Shown: positions 38,018 through 46,200 of the stretch, piece after piece
Numbering within the stretch: position 1 is the stretch's first letter
How the letters are laid out: every line of letters starts with the position of its first letter
From: a virus
DNA length: 48,438 nt
Reading direction: 5' to 3' (one strand)
IMG/VR virus record: IMGVR_UViG_3300021440_000034
Location: 1 to 48,438 of that record
The notes under the pieces: generated by a model
Database searches by the model: none
What the model was told of the DNA's origin: nothing
Seen by the model: the letters and a program-made list of their open reading frames with translations, nothing else
Made by a program: the position numbers and the translations under genes

Positions 38018-38509
38018 CTACCTTGTACCGTAGACCGTCAGGAAGAACGGGTAGTCCGTGGCCACGAAGTCCCCGGCCACAAGCGAGAGCGTCTTGCAGG
38101 TGATGTACGCCGGCACGCCGGAACTCGCGGGCACCGACTCGCACGCGATGAAGTTGGGGTTGGTGCCGTTGTCGCTCGGGACGGCCAGGGCGTAGAATCC
38201 GTCCGGGCCCGCGTAGCCGAACGTGAAGACTCCTGCCGAGATGCGTGACGCCGAGATGATGCGCGGACTCGAGGACCTGATGCCGATGCTCGAAAAGATG
38301 GCGCGCTGAAAGAAGACCTCCACCACCGCGCGCGGAATGGACTGTCCGGTATGGGCCCCGCCGCCACCCACGTTGCCGATGAGGTCCGCGTTGGTGTGCT
38401 CGGCAATGATGGCGGCCCGCACCGCCTCGATGTTGGCCTGAGCCTGATTCACTGACTGGTAGCCCACCGGGTAGTCCTGCACTACAAGCGGCAACTTCGC
38501 GTAGGCCAT
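38018..38509 (-). CDS. Tail tip/fibre-associated protein, unknown
   Basis: A 163-residue protein: YPVGYQSVNQAQANIEAVRAAI, then AEHTNADLIGNVGGGGAHTG, a SRISAGVFTFGYAGPDGFYA part, and YPFFLTVYG at the end. VN.AQANIE...AA..AEH...G.HN-like blocks are shared by small fibre or collar proteins. It neighbours 38513-39463, whose H.......VR pattern is related. Function by context only. Confidence 0.58.
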   Translation of the reverse strand: MAYAKLPLVVQDYPVGYQSVNQAQANIEAVRAAIIAEHTNADLIGNVGGGGAHTGQSIPRAVVEVFFQRAIFSSIGIRSSSPRIISASRISAGVFTFGYAGPDGFYALAVPSDNGTNPNFIACESVPASSGVPAYITCKTLSLVAGDFVATDYPFFLTVYGTR

Positions 38510-38512
38510 GCG

Positions 38513-39463
38513 TCAGCTCCCGTGGATGACGAAGAAGAAGTCACCGTCAGCGGCGGCCCACGTCTTCGCGGCGAAGTTGTACTTGTACAGGTAGAACGTG
38601 GTGGAGCTGACACCCGGCGTCGACGCGATGAGGTACGTGTCCCCCGTCGTCCCCCCAGACGCGGCGAACATCGGAGACGCGAAGGCCGACACTGGGGTGG
38701 TGAGTGCGGTGTAATTCACCACGACGATGCCCGCGCTGGTACGGCTGACGGCACCCAGCGCCGCACTGCCTGACACGGTGTACTTAGGGGTGACCGGGTC
38801 GTAGCTGCAGAGCCCGTAGTACCTCGCCACCTCGCGTACGTTGTGCACGCCGGCCGACGTATGGGCGGCCGTGAGTGCCTTGTACGCAGCGGCCGACTCG
38901 CGCGGAAAGTGACTCCACTCTGCCTGCGTTGCCGACGTGTCCCCGGACAGCGCCACGCCGGCATTGCGCAGGCCGCCCATCGCCGCCCACGTTCCGCGCG
39001 CGAGCGGCTCCGAATGAATGGCGACAGAGAAGGGCGCCGCGTTGGTGGCCGCCCATGCGTTGCCAGCACCCAGCGCACTGGTGAGCTTCTGGAAGCGCAG
39101 CTTGATGGACGTGGCCGAGACGATTTCGGCGTTGACGGCCCATGGCTTCAAGTCTGCGCCCGGCGCTCCCACCTGCACGCGGATGCGGCTGGCTGTGAAG
39201 CGCCCAGCGGCCAGCGTCAAGTCGTACTCGCCTGCGGCAGGGTTCGCCACCGCAGTGATGTCGGACGACGAAGGGGACACGACGGTGCCGTTGATGCTGC
39301 GGCAGACGCGCGGCACCTCCCATACGTTGTGCTCTCCGGTGACGCGGATGTGCTCGGCGTCGAAGTTGGCCCGGACGTAGCGCAGGTTGGAGACGAGAGA
39401 GTTGTACCGCTGCGGCCCGAATGGGTCCTTCCAGGCCGTGTCGACGAGAGGGAAGTAAATCAC
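38513..39463 (-). CDS. Tail fibre-like protein with two related halves
   Basis: A 316-residue protein. It contains EHNVWEVPRVCRSINGTVVS (about 43-62) and, at about 203-222, AGVHNVREVARYYGLCSYD; the shared HNV.EV.R core suggests an internal duplication. Between them is beta-rich sequence (YDLTLAAGRFTASRIRVQVG). RYNSLVSNLRYVRANFDAEHIRVTGEHN at the start is typical of phage fibre N-terminal helices before adhesin parts. It sits in the distal tail operon between hub and lysis genes. Confidence 0.62.
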   Translation of the reverse strand: MIYFPLVDTAWKDPFGPQRYNSLVSNLRYVRANFDAEHIRVTGEHNVWEVPRVCRSINGTVVSPSSSDITAVANPAAGEYDLTLAAGRFTASRIRVQVGAPGADLKPWAVNAEIVSATSIKLRFQKLTSALGAGNAWAATNAAPFSVAIHSEPLARGTWAAMGGLRNAGVALSGDTSATQAEWSHFPRESAAAYKALTAAHTSAGVHNVREVARYYGLCSYDPVTPKYTVSGSAALGAVSRTSAGIVVVNYTALTTPVSAFASPMFAASGGTTGDTYLIASTPGVSSTTFYLYKYNFAAKTWAAADGDFFFVIHGS

Positions 39464-39466
39464 GCG

Positions 39467-41650
39467 TCACCCGCTCAGGAGTTGGTTGCCGATGGTGGGC
39501 GCCGCGTCGGCGAAATTGCCGGAGGCGTCCGTCACCTTGCCGAAGAGGCGGCTGAGGGTGGGGTACGTCTGGAAGCCCTTCACAATCTTCCAGTCTACGA
39601 CGGCGGTTGGCCCAGCCGCGCCGAAGGCGGTGGAGCCATACACCGTCAGGTGCGTGGCGTCGGTGACGCCTGAAATCTGGAGTACTCGGAAGCGCGTGAA
39701 GTCGTCGGCCGCCAGCGTCGAGTCCAGCAACACGAGTAGGTCCCACTGCAGCACGCCGTCCGCGATGAGGCTCCCCGACGAGAAGGTGACGGTGGCGACG
39801 CCATTCTGGACGGTAGCTGTGCGCCCACCGCCTGACGAGACGCGGGTAACGCGGGCCTCATCGTCGAGGATGTACGGGTACACGGTGTTGGGCGGGGCGC
39901 CGTCCGCTGTGCCGTAGTCGGTGCGAATGTCGCCCATCCACGCCAGTGAGACTTCGACAGAGCACGACTCCGGGTCCAGCGAGAGGGCCTCAACCTTCCA
40001 GAGCGTGGTGACGGCGTACGGCCCGAGTGCGCCGCCGCGCGTCCAGCCGAACTTGACGTAGTCCCCGAGCTCGACGGAGAGGGCGGCTAATGGGTAGCGG
40101 AAGGTGACGATGGGCCTGATGGTGGCGAAGGAGCTGAGCAGCCCTGCGTCCACGCCACCCCACGGCACAGACACCGACTCGGAGAGGATGCGGCCCCAGG
40201 TGTTTGTAAGGTTGAGTACCTTCGTCGGAGAGAAGCCGTGCTCCACGTCGTAGTCGTGGACGTAGGCCCTGTTGAGGGGTGCCCACCTCTCCGCCGGAGA
40301 GGGAATGTGCTCGTCCATGCTGGACGCAAGCACCAGCGTCTCGTCGAGGGTGGAGTACGTGCCAGTGGTGACGAGGTAGCTATTCTCGACGAGGCGAGGC
40401 GTCACCTTGAAGCCGCCGCCCCATGCCACGAAGAGATCCAGATACGCGCTGCGGGCGATGTCGGCGAGGGCCTTCCTCAGCACGCCACCCTCTGCGGCCG
40501 ACGACACGCCAGGAGTGAGCGCTCCCGACACCATGGCGCGCGGCATCAACTGCTTTGCCGTGGCCACGCTGGCGGCGTCCATCGTCAGCGTGTTTTGGGC
40601 GTAGTACGTGACGAGGTCTGACAGCACGTCAGCGCCGTGCATCTGGTAGTAGTTGCCGGTGTACGTGTACGTCCTTGCGGAGAGGGGCTCGCCCTGCACC
40701 CAGACACCGCCGGCCTGGTCAAGGTAGCCACAGAGGACCCAGCTGTCGTCGTTGATGCCGCCGCCGTAGTTGACGTCGACGCCCAGCTTGCTCTGGATGT
40801 AGCCGTTGGTGATGGAGTTGGCGAAGAGGTTGAGCCAGATGACCTTCCAACTCTTCCCGCCCTTCGTCACCGTCGTGGCGCCTCGGCTGATGCTGTAGAT
40901 GTTTGAGCCGTTGAATGTTGGCGAGATGAGGTACTCGTGCTTCGCCCCCAGGTAGAGGATGGCCCTGTCCGTCCCCGCGAAGGCCGTGTCTGTCGTGCAG
41001 CAGATGATGTAGCAGACGGTGGAGCCGAGCCCCTTGCCCTTCGCCATCACCCGACGCACGGGGATAAAGTTGCCGCCGAAGGCAATCTGGAGCGGCTCGT
41101 CCGGCCCTATCTCCGTCTCGCACCCGTCGATGTCCGACACGGGAAGGATGCCCGCCGCGTAGAGGTCCCCTGCGATGTCGCGCAGCGTGGGTGTCTCGGC
41201 CAGCTCCGCCGCCTGCGCCGCGCTCGCGTCCACCAGCGTCAGGCCGATGCTCTTCTCTCCGCGCCGCGGCATCTCGAAGGCAGAGAACACGCCCAGCGTC
41301 TTCGTGGCGGAGTCCGACACGTTGGCCGGGTCGAAGAGGTAGCAGTTGAGGTACCACGTCGACTTGAAGAGCTGCGATGCCACAGTGTCTCGGTTGGACA
41401 CCCAGTCAAGCGCGCCGTCGACGTTGTCCAGCTCGACGTCGATGGTGCTCGACGTGAGGCCGCTAGTTCCAAGCCCTCGAGCCATTCTGCCGAGAGAGGC
41501 GATGCGTGGCTCCGTCCATCCGGCCACGCCGAGGCTGATGGAGTGCGTGCCGTAGTACGCGAGGTAGGTGGCCCCGCCGTCCAGCGACACGCCGAAGTAG
41601 TAGGCCACCCCGACCCCTGGCAACGCGGCCAACTGGTCGAACGTACTCAC
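39467..41650 (-). CDS. Large tail tip/hub protein
   Basis: A 727-residue protein downstream of the distal tail gene, in the position of a central hub or tail-associated protein. Start: ALPGVGVAYYFGVSLDGGAT, then many beta segments such as IDVELDNVDGALDWVSNRD, GVFSAFEMPRRGEKSIGLTL (a Dit/hub-like strand-turn-strand), and VRPIVTFRYPLAALSVELGD. A GGRTATVQNGVATVTF part near 610 is fibre-like. No peptidase motif was seen. Homologous hubs attach fibres and pierce the envelope. Called from size and order. Confidence 0.62.
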   Translation of the reverse strand: MSTFDQLAALPGVGVAYYFGVSLDGGATYLAYYGTHSISLGVAGWTEPRIASLGRMARGLGTSGLTSSTIDVELDNVDGALDWVSNRDTVASQLFKSTWYLNCYLFDPANVSDSATKTLGVFSAFEMPRRGEKSIGLTLVDASAAQAAELAETPTLRDIAGDLYAAGILPVSDIDGCETEIGPDEPLQIAFGGNFIPVRRVMAKGKGLGSTVCYIICCTTDTAFAGTDRAILYLGAKHEYLISPTFNGSNIYSISRGATTVTKGGKSWKVIWLNLFANSITNGYIQSKLGVDVNYGGGINDDSWVLCGYLDQAGGVWVQGEPLSARTYTYTGNYYQMHGADVLSDLVTYYAQNTLTMDAASVATAKQLMPRAMVSGALTPGVSSAAEGGVLRKALADIARSAYLDLFVAWGGGFKVTPRLVENSYLVTTGTYSTLDETLVLASSMDEHIPSPAERWAPLNRAYVHDYDVEHGFSPTKVLNLTNTWGRILSESVSVPWGGVDAGLLSSFATIRPIVTFRYPLAALSVELGDYVKFGWTRGGALGPYAVTTLWKVEALSLDPESCSVEVSLAWMGDIRTDYGTADGAPPNTVYPYILDDEARVTRVSSGGGRTATVQNGVATVTFSSGSLIADGVLQWDLLVLLDSTLAADDFTRFRVLQISGVTDATHLTVYGSTAFGAAGPTAVVDWKIVKGFQTYPTLSRLFGKVTDASGNFADAAPTIGNQLLSG

Positions 41651-42471
41651 GCCCCCACCTCACGCCCGAGGCTGCGAATCTCCAGCTCGCTCGGCTGGTA
41701 CACGCCGTAGTCATCCTGCGTCCACTGCCACGACGGATTCCAGAGGCGGCCGAAGATGCACTCCTGTGCCTCGTCCGACGAGTCCGTGAAGGCGTCGTAC
41801 TTCTCAATCCATAGCAGCGGCGTCACCCTGCCGCGCGTCGCGCCCCACAGTGCCCGATGCTCTGCCTTGTCGGTGGCCGAGAAGTCCGAGAAGCGCAGGT
41901 GCTTGCTGCGGCGAGGCCCGCCCAGCAAGTAGGCGCGCGAGTCGCCGTACATCATCTCGTTGGCGACGTCGAAGTACTCCTCAGACTCTCCGCTCCCATA
42001 GACGCTGCCGCGCGTCAGCACGGTGGGCGCGCCGTACAGGAAGAACTCCCCAACCGAGAGCGTGAAGGTGCCTGTCCACTGGAAGACGACGCGCCAGTAT
42101 CGCTTGGATACGGCCACAATCTGGATGACGTGGTCCTTGTTTCGAGGCGCCACCACGTTGACGCTGCCTCTCGAGTAGGCCGTGGTGAGTCCGGCTGTGA
42201 AGGCCGCGTCCGTTGCGCCCTGGAGCACGAAGAGTCCGGCCACAGCAGAGGCGATGTTGGAGTTGAGCACCGCGACTCCTGCCACCGTCTGCGCAGAGCC
42301 CAAGTCGAAAGCCATGGTGACGGTGCTGGCCGTCGCGTTGAAGGCGTACCGCTTGTCCATGCGCGAGTCGTTGAGGTAGCTGCGCGTCGCATCGCTTGGC
42401 CCGCCGGTGGGCGTGAAGCTCGCCGCAGCCAGGCCGGCCAGCAGGTTGGTGGTGGCGTAGGCGTAGGCCAT
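41647..42471 (-). CDS. Distal tail-like protein with discoidin-like domain
   Basis: A 274-residue protein next to the tape measure gene, where distal tail proteins are coded. Residues about 10-145 (SYLNDSRMDKRYAFNATAST, then MAFDLGSAQTVAGVAVLNSN, YWRVVFQWTGTFTLSVGEFF) look like an F5/8-type C (discoidin) beta sandwich with the typical FDLGS..TV.GV.V.N strand and a closing strand with W. The rest is a Dit-like beta part with FSATDKAEHRALWGATRGRV. It could bind glycans on the host. ATGA overlap with the hub gene. Confidence 0.65.
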   Translation of the reverse strand: MAYAYATTNLLAGLAAASFTPTGGPSDATRSYLNDSRMDKRYAFNATASTVTMAFDLGSAQTVAGVAVLNSNIASAVAGLFVLQGATDAAFTAGLTTAYSRGSVNVVAPRNKDHVIQIVAVSKRYWRVVFQWTGTFTLSVGEFFLYGAPTVLTRGSVYGSGESEEYFDVANEMMYGDSRAYLLGGPRRSKHLRFSDFSATDKAEHRALWGATRGRVTPLLWIEKYDAFTDSSDEAQECIFGRLWNPSWQWTQDDYGVYQPSELEIRSLGREVGA

Positions 42472-42474
42472 GAC

Positions 42475-44205
42475 TCACATCCCGAAGAGGGGCCGCAACT
42501 GGCCGCGCCCCGTGCGTACCGCGTTGAAGATGGCTCGGCCGCCGCGTCGCTCGAAGTACGAGCGCGAGGACTCCGCGTCGATGGTCTGCACCGAGACGTT
42601 GACGGCGTTGCCAGACGCCCGCCCGTCCACGCCGCCCGGCCCGCCCATGCTGGCCACCTCGGCGCGGGACAGCACACGCTCGCCCTGCTGGAGGATTGCG
42701 ACGTGCTCATCCTGCGCCAGCACGCCAGAGTGGTGGCGTGGAATGCCGTCGACCCATCCGCCATCGTGCATGGTATTGACTCCTGCGGATAGGAGCCCGC
42801 CAAGCGCACCACCAATCTGGCCGCCGAATCCCGGAAGCAGCACGTTGCCGACGATGGACAGGATGCTCTGGAGGATTGACCCCATCATCCGCTTCGCGTC
42901 GAACTTGCCGCCCTCCATCATTGACTGGATGGCGCCGGCGATGTTGGTGACGATGGAGGCGCCGATGGCCTCGGTGGCTGACTTCCATGTCTCCTGCATC
43001 TTGATGGCGTTGTCCTCTGACTTCTTGACGGCTTGGTCCCAGGTGGTGAACTCCTCGGCCCGCTTCGACATCAGGTCCTCTTCGTACTTCATCTCCTTCT
43101 TGACGGCGTCGCCCTGAGCCTTCACCTCGTCACCCAGGAGCTGCATCCTGCGCTTGTGGTCATCCTCCTCGATGGCCATCTGCAGCTCTTCGTCCTTCTT
43201 CCAGTCCTCGTGGGTGCGCTTGTTGGCGGCGTCGAGCGCGGTTTGGTACTTCAGCGCCTCGGCAGCCGCCCCGCTCTTGGCCTTGCTGGTCTGGCCTGCG
43301 TTGGGGTTGGTGGTGCTCCCAGGCATGTTGAGGGGAGGGGCTGGAGCACCACCAAGCTCTGGGAAGGTTGGGATGGCCCCAAGGTCTTCGCCTGTGATTG
43401 GGTCGTAGCTGTGGCCCACTGCTCCGGTGAGGAGGTTCACCTTCTGAGAGTCTGGCGCCGCGATGTTGGACAGCGCAGTCTTCAGCTTGTCGAGGACGCC
43501 GTACCGCCTGTCTACGTCGTCGATGAACGCGCCAAACTTCTTCTGCAGGTTCTCGAACTCTACGCCGACGGCATGGACGCGCCCACCGAGCCCCTTGGCG
43601 TCCTCCTCTGCCGCGCCGCCCATCTTCTCCTTGAGCTGGTCGACGTACAGCATCACGTCCTTCGACTTGTCGCCGGTCGATTCGATGGCGGTGGTGATGC
43701 CCTTAAAGGCGTTCTTGCCTGAGTCCACCGACATCGTGAGGTGCTGGGTGGCCTCCACTGCGTCGACACCCATGCGCGACGAGTAGTCGATGAGGGCCTC
43801 GACCGTCTCGTTGATCTTCCCTGGGGCGACGCCGAACTGGTAGAGCATCATCTGCATTCTCTCGGTCTTGACCGTGTCGATGCCGACGGACTTCTCCAGC
43901 TCCTCTGCCTGCTTCTTGTATGCCTCGGCGAGGGACCCAGCGACCATCTCAAGCTGCCTGTCGATGCGCTCCTGCTCTGCGTAGGCCTTCACCGACTCCT
44001 TGGTGAACTCGACCAGCATCTCAAGGCCCTTCTTGATGCCCTCCTTGAGTTCATCCCAAGCCGCAACGGAGAGGCCGATCTTGTGGGCCATCTCCTCCTG
44101 CACCTTCTCAGACATCTCGCCGAGCGACTCAAGGCCGTGCTTGGCCTCGTCGATGGCTCCCTTGGCTTCGTTCCTCCCGTTGATGTTGAGTTTGATGTCA
44201 GCCAC
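42475..44205 (-). CDS. Tape measure protein, allele B
   Basis: A complete 576-residue tape measure protein. Helical N-terminus (MADIKLNINGRNEAKGAIDE; MLYQFGVAPGKINETVEALI), two Gly-rich hydrophobic stretches near 480-505 (NVLLPGFGGQIGGALGGLLS), then VDGIPRHHSGVLAQDEHVAI and QQGERVLSRAEVASMGG close to the end. The body differs strongly from allele A (1-1657), but the C-terminal 40 residues encoded in 42561-42681 are identical. Short for a tape measure, predicting a tail of only about 80-90 nm if about 0.15 nm per residue holds. It connects to the distal tail genes downstream, unlike allele A, which is cut at the window edge. Confidence 0.88.
   Translation of the reverse strand: MADIKLNINGRNEAKGAIDEAKHGLESLGEMSEKVQEEMAHKIGLSVAAWDELKEGIKKGLEMLVEFTKESVKAYAEQERIDRQLEMVAGSLAEAYKKQAEELEKSVGIDTVKTERMQMMLYQFGVAPGKINETVEALIDYSSRMGVDAVEATQHLTMSVDSGKNAFKGITTAIESTGDKSKDVMLYVDQLKEKMGGAAEEDAKGLGGRVHAVGVEFENLQKKFGAFIDDVDRRYGVLDKLKTALSNIAAPDSQKVNLLTGAVGHSYDPITGEDLGAIPTFPELGGAPAPPLNMPGSTTNPNAGQTSKAKSGAAAEALKYQTALDAANKRTHEDWKKDEELQMAIEEDDHKRRMQLLGDEVKAQGDAVKKEMKYEEDLMSKRAEEFTTWDQAVKKSEDNAIKMQETWKSATEAIGASIVTNIAGAIQSMMEGGKFDAKRMMGSILQSILSIVGNVLLPGFGGQIGGALGGLLSAGVNTMHDGGWVDGIPRHHSGVLAQDEHVAILQQGERVLSRAEVASMGGPGGVDGRASGNAVNVSVQTIDAESSRSYFERRGGRAIFNAVRTGRGQLRPLFGM
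42561..42681. repeat. 121-bp exact repeat (copy 2)
   Basis: Matches 1-121 exactly (offset 42560). It lies near the 3' end of the tape measure gene allele B. It is the left anchor that lets allele A join the same downstream genes. Note that the offset is 42560 here and 42551 at the other anchor, so the two cassettes differ by nine bases in length. Confidence 0.9.
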
Positions 44206-44590
44206 GGCGGCGCTCCTCTGCTCTCTGAACTTCCCTGATGATAGCAGTCTCTTGCTGCATCACGGCCAGCACCTGGGTGGCTCGCGCTGGCCACGCATCC
44301 CAGACGCCTCCGCTGAAGGCCGGTGCCTCGTGGCCTGCGACGTGGAAGTAGAAGTCGAACTCCCTGCGCGTCTTCTCCATCAGCTCCGCCGGCGTGGCCA
44401 TGGCCACCTCGCGCGGCAGCTTGTCGAGGACGAAGCGCGGCTGTGGCGTGGCGTTGCCGGCCGGCGGCTCGTAGCCGACGAAGCCGTGCCGCCTATCTGC
44501 CACCCAGCTCACCGGGCGTCCGTCTGGGCGCTGTCCTGCTCGACGCTCTGGGCGCGCGTACCAAAGTCCCCACCAGAGCGCCACTTGGAG
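44198..44590 (-). CDS. Tail assembly chaperone, T-like frameshift extension (allele B)
   Basis: The counterpart of 1650-2057. The frame is conserved with allele A from before the overlap onward (WRDLRAFLQVALWW, RPERRAGQRPDGRPVSW, DRRHGFVGYEPP and FSGGVWDAWPARA), which is what a true coding frame after a -1 shift would show. The open frame extends farther upstream (to 44953), but that part is Arg/Gly-rich shadow sequence of the G-like frame. The fusion product would be about 259 residues. The end overlaps the tape measure start by eight bases. Confidence 0.72.
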   Translation of the reverse strand, partial: LQVALWWGLWYARPERRAGQRPDGRPVSWVADRRHGFVGYEPPAGNATPQPRFVLDKLPREVAMATPAELMEKTRREFDFYFHVAGHEAPAFSGGVWDAWPARATQVLAVMQQETAIIREVQRAEERRRG

Positions 44591-44976
44591 AAATGCGCGA
44601 AGGTCCCTCCAAGCTCGTTGTACTCGCGTACGGTGCGAGTCATCTCCAGCAGGTTGAAGAGTCCAGCCATCGAGAGGCACAACTCCACATACTGCTCCAG
44701 CGTGGCGACTGGCTTGCCGTCCACCAGCAGCGGCTCCGCGCCCATGCGGACGAAGGGGGCCAGCGCATCCGTCATCGGCTTCACCGAGCGCGAGAAGTCC
44801 TTGGCGTCGTTGCTGGCATTCATCGCGGCCACCTGCGCGTCCTGAAACGCGACGAGCTGGGCCTTGGTGAGGCTGGCGTTGACCTCCAAGTAGAAGCGCT
44901 TGGCCTGCGGCTGGGTGAGGTTGTTGCCCAGCCTGGGCTCCAGTCGCTCCCATCTGTCGATGCTGATGTCTGGCAT
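44509..44976 (-). CDS. Tail assembly chaperone, G-like (allele B)
   Basis: A 155-residue homologue of 1976-2431. Shared features include R.ER..P.LG.NL, a YLE..A.L.KAQL motif, VDG.PV.TLE.YV.LC, and LGGTFAHFSKWRSGG near residues 123-137. It starts at an ATG at 44976 and lies ten bases after the tail tube stop. The role is the same as for allele A. Confidence 0.75.
   Translation of the reverse strand: MPDISIDRWERLEPRLGNNLTQPQAKRFYLEVNASLTKAQLVAFQDAQVAAMNASNDAKDFSRSVKPMTDALAPFVRMGAEPLLVDGKPVATLEQYVELCLSMAGLFNLLEMTRTVREYNELGGTFAHFSKWRSGGDFGTRAQSVEQDSAQTDAR
44590..44610 (-). promoter_or_regulatory. Candidate -1 frameshift site (allele B)
   Basis: Same arrangement as at 2057-2077: GGAGGG (44610-44605), an 11-base spacer, TTTC (44593-44590). 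It is kept between two alleles whose flanks have diverged, which supports function. Codon 129 of the G-like gene is the TTC. Confidence 0.5.
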
Positions 44977-44985
44977 GGCTCCCTC

Positions 44986-46197
44986 TTAGGTCAGCGTGAT
45001 GGTGAACATGTCGTTTGAGCCCGAGTCCCTGATGCGGAAGGCGATGTCCACCAGCGCGATGTCATTGGCGGTGTCGGGCACCTTCGGCGGGATGACCTCG
45101 CAGTTGGCCGCGGCCAGCGTGACGATGCTGCCGGTGCCGACGCCCTGTACGATGGAGACGGCCACGTTCTTCCGCTGCACTGCCTTCCCCAGCATCGACA
45201 CGTCGCTGGTGCCCTTGAGCTGCACCTTCGCAGAGAGGTTGGCCTCGTAGCGCACTTCCTTGGGGCCCTGGACGTAGGCGCTTCCAGTCTCGGCCGCGCG
45301 CAGCATGAGGCCCGTCTTCACGTCGAGCTTCCAGTTGAGGGCCGGGATGGCCACGCCGTCGATGGTGACGGTGGCGGTGGCCTCGCTGATGGGGCTGCCG
45401 GTGTAGGCGATGCCGGTGGGGATGTAGGGCTGCATCGGCACCGCGCTGTGCGCCACGCCGGTGCTGCCGAGCTGGGCGCGTGCGATGGTGGTGGAGGTGC
45501 TGCCGTAGCCGATGTTGGTGCGGCTGCTGATGAGGATGATCTCCGACTCGATGAGGTAGTAGCCGGCGTCGAGCCGGTAGCTCTCTTCGGCGGTGTGCGT
45601 CAGCGTGGTGACGACACCGGACGCGAGCGTCACCGAGAGGAGGTCGCCCTGGGTGTTCTTCCCGACGCCCTGCCCAGAGAAGGTCGCCTCCACTTCCTTG
45701 TCTCCGCCCTCCAGCGTCATCTGGGAGACGACGCAGCCGCGCAGCGTCTCGGCGAAGTAGGTGGACGGGCTGGTGCCCAGCAGGCGCGTGAAGCTCGCAG
45801 AGGCGAAGTCCGCGGCCGTCTCCAGCGGGGTGGGGCTGGGCGCGATGACGACGTTGGTGGCCGCGTTGACGGTCTGCTTGAGGCCGGCGGCCTTGTAGAG
45901 CACCGCCTCCAGCGGCACCGCGTCGACTGCGCTGCGGCTCTTCAGGGTGGTGCCAAGGGTGAATGGGAGGGGCTGGTAGCGGCCCTGCACCCAGCCGGTC
46001 TGCATCCCGCGGCTGATGGCCCTGTCCTTCTTGGCGCGCACCACCGGATTCTCGGCGCCGCCGAGGTCCACCTTGGTGAACTCTCTGGCCTGGGCCGCGT
46101 AGGCGGCGACGTTGGCGGGGGTGGGAGTGGTGCCGAAGGTCGTCTCAGACACAGCGAGGAGTCGGAGGTCCCAACTGTTGATGGGGTTCGTTGCCAT
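44986..46197 (-). CDS. Major tail tube protein (allele B)
   Basis: A 403-residue copy of the tail tube protein at 2441-3646. The first 116 codons are identical in DNA; the remaining 287 residues are homologous but differ at many positions, mostly conservative, with a few changes in length (APSPTPLETAADF against SPSATPIESGDF). Because both copies begin in identical DNA, each cassette makes its own C-terminal tube part that may need to match its own chaperone and tape measure. Confidence 0.82.
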   Translation of the reverse strand: MATNPINSWDLRLLAVSETTFGTTPTPANVAAYAAQAREFTKVDLGGAENPVVRAKKDRAISRGMQTGWVQGRYQPLPFTLGTTLKSRSAVDAVPLEAVLYKAAGLKQTVNAATNVVIAPSPTPLETAADFASASFTRLLGTSPSTYFAETLRGCVVSQMTLEGGDKEVEATFSGQGVGKNTQGDLLSVTLASGVVTTLTHTAEESYRLDAGYYLIESEIILISSRTNIGYGSTSTTIARAQLGSTGVAHSAVPMQPYIPTGIAYTGSPISEATATVTIDGVAIPALNWKLDVKTGLMLRAAETGSAYVQGPKEVRYEANLSAKVQLKGTSDVSMLGKAVQRKNVAVSIVQGVGTGSIVTLAAANCEVIPPKVPDTANDIALVDIAFRIRDSGSNDMFTITLT

Positions 46198-46200
46198 GGT

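Noticed and set aside
44198-44953. 251-codon start for the T-like chaperone frame of allele B
   Set aside because: The upstream 120 codons are a shadow of the G-like gene; conservation with allele A begins only close to the proposed slip site.
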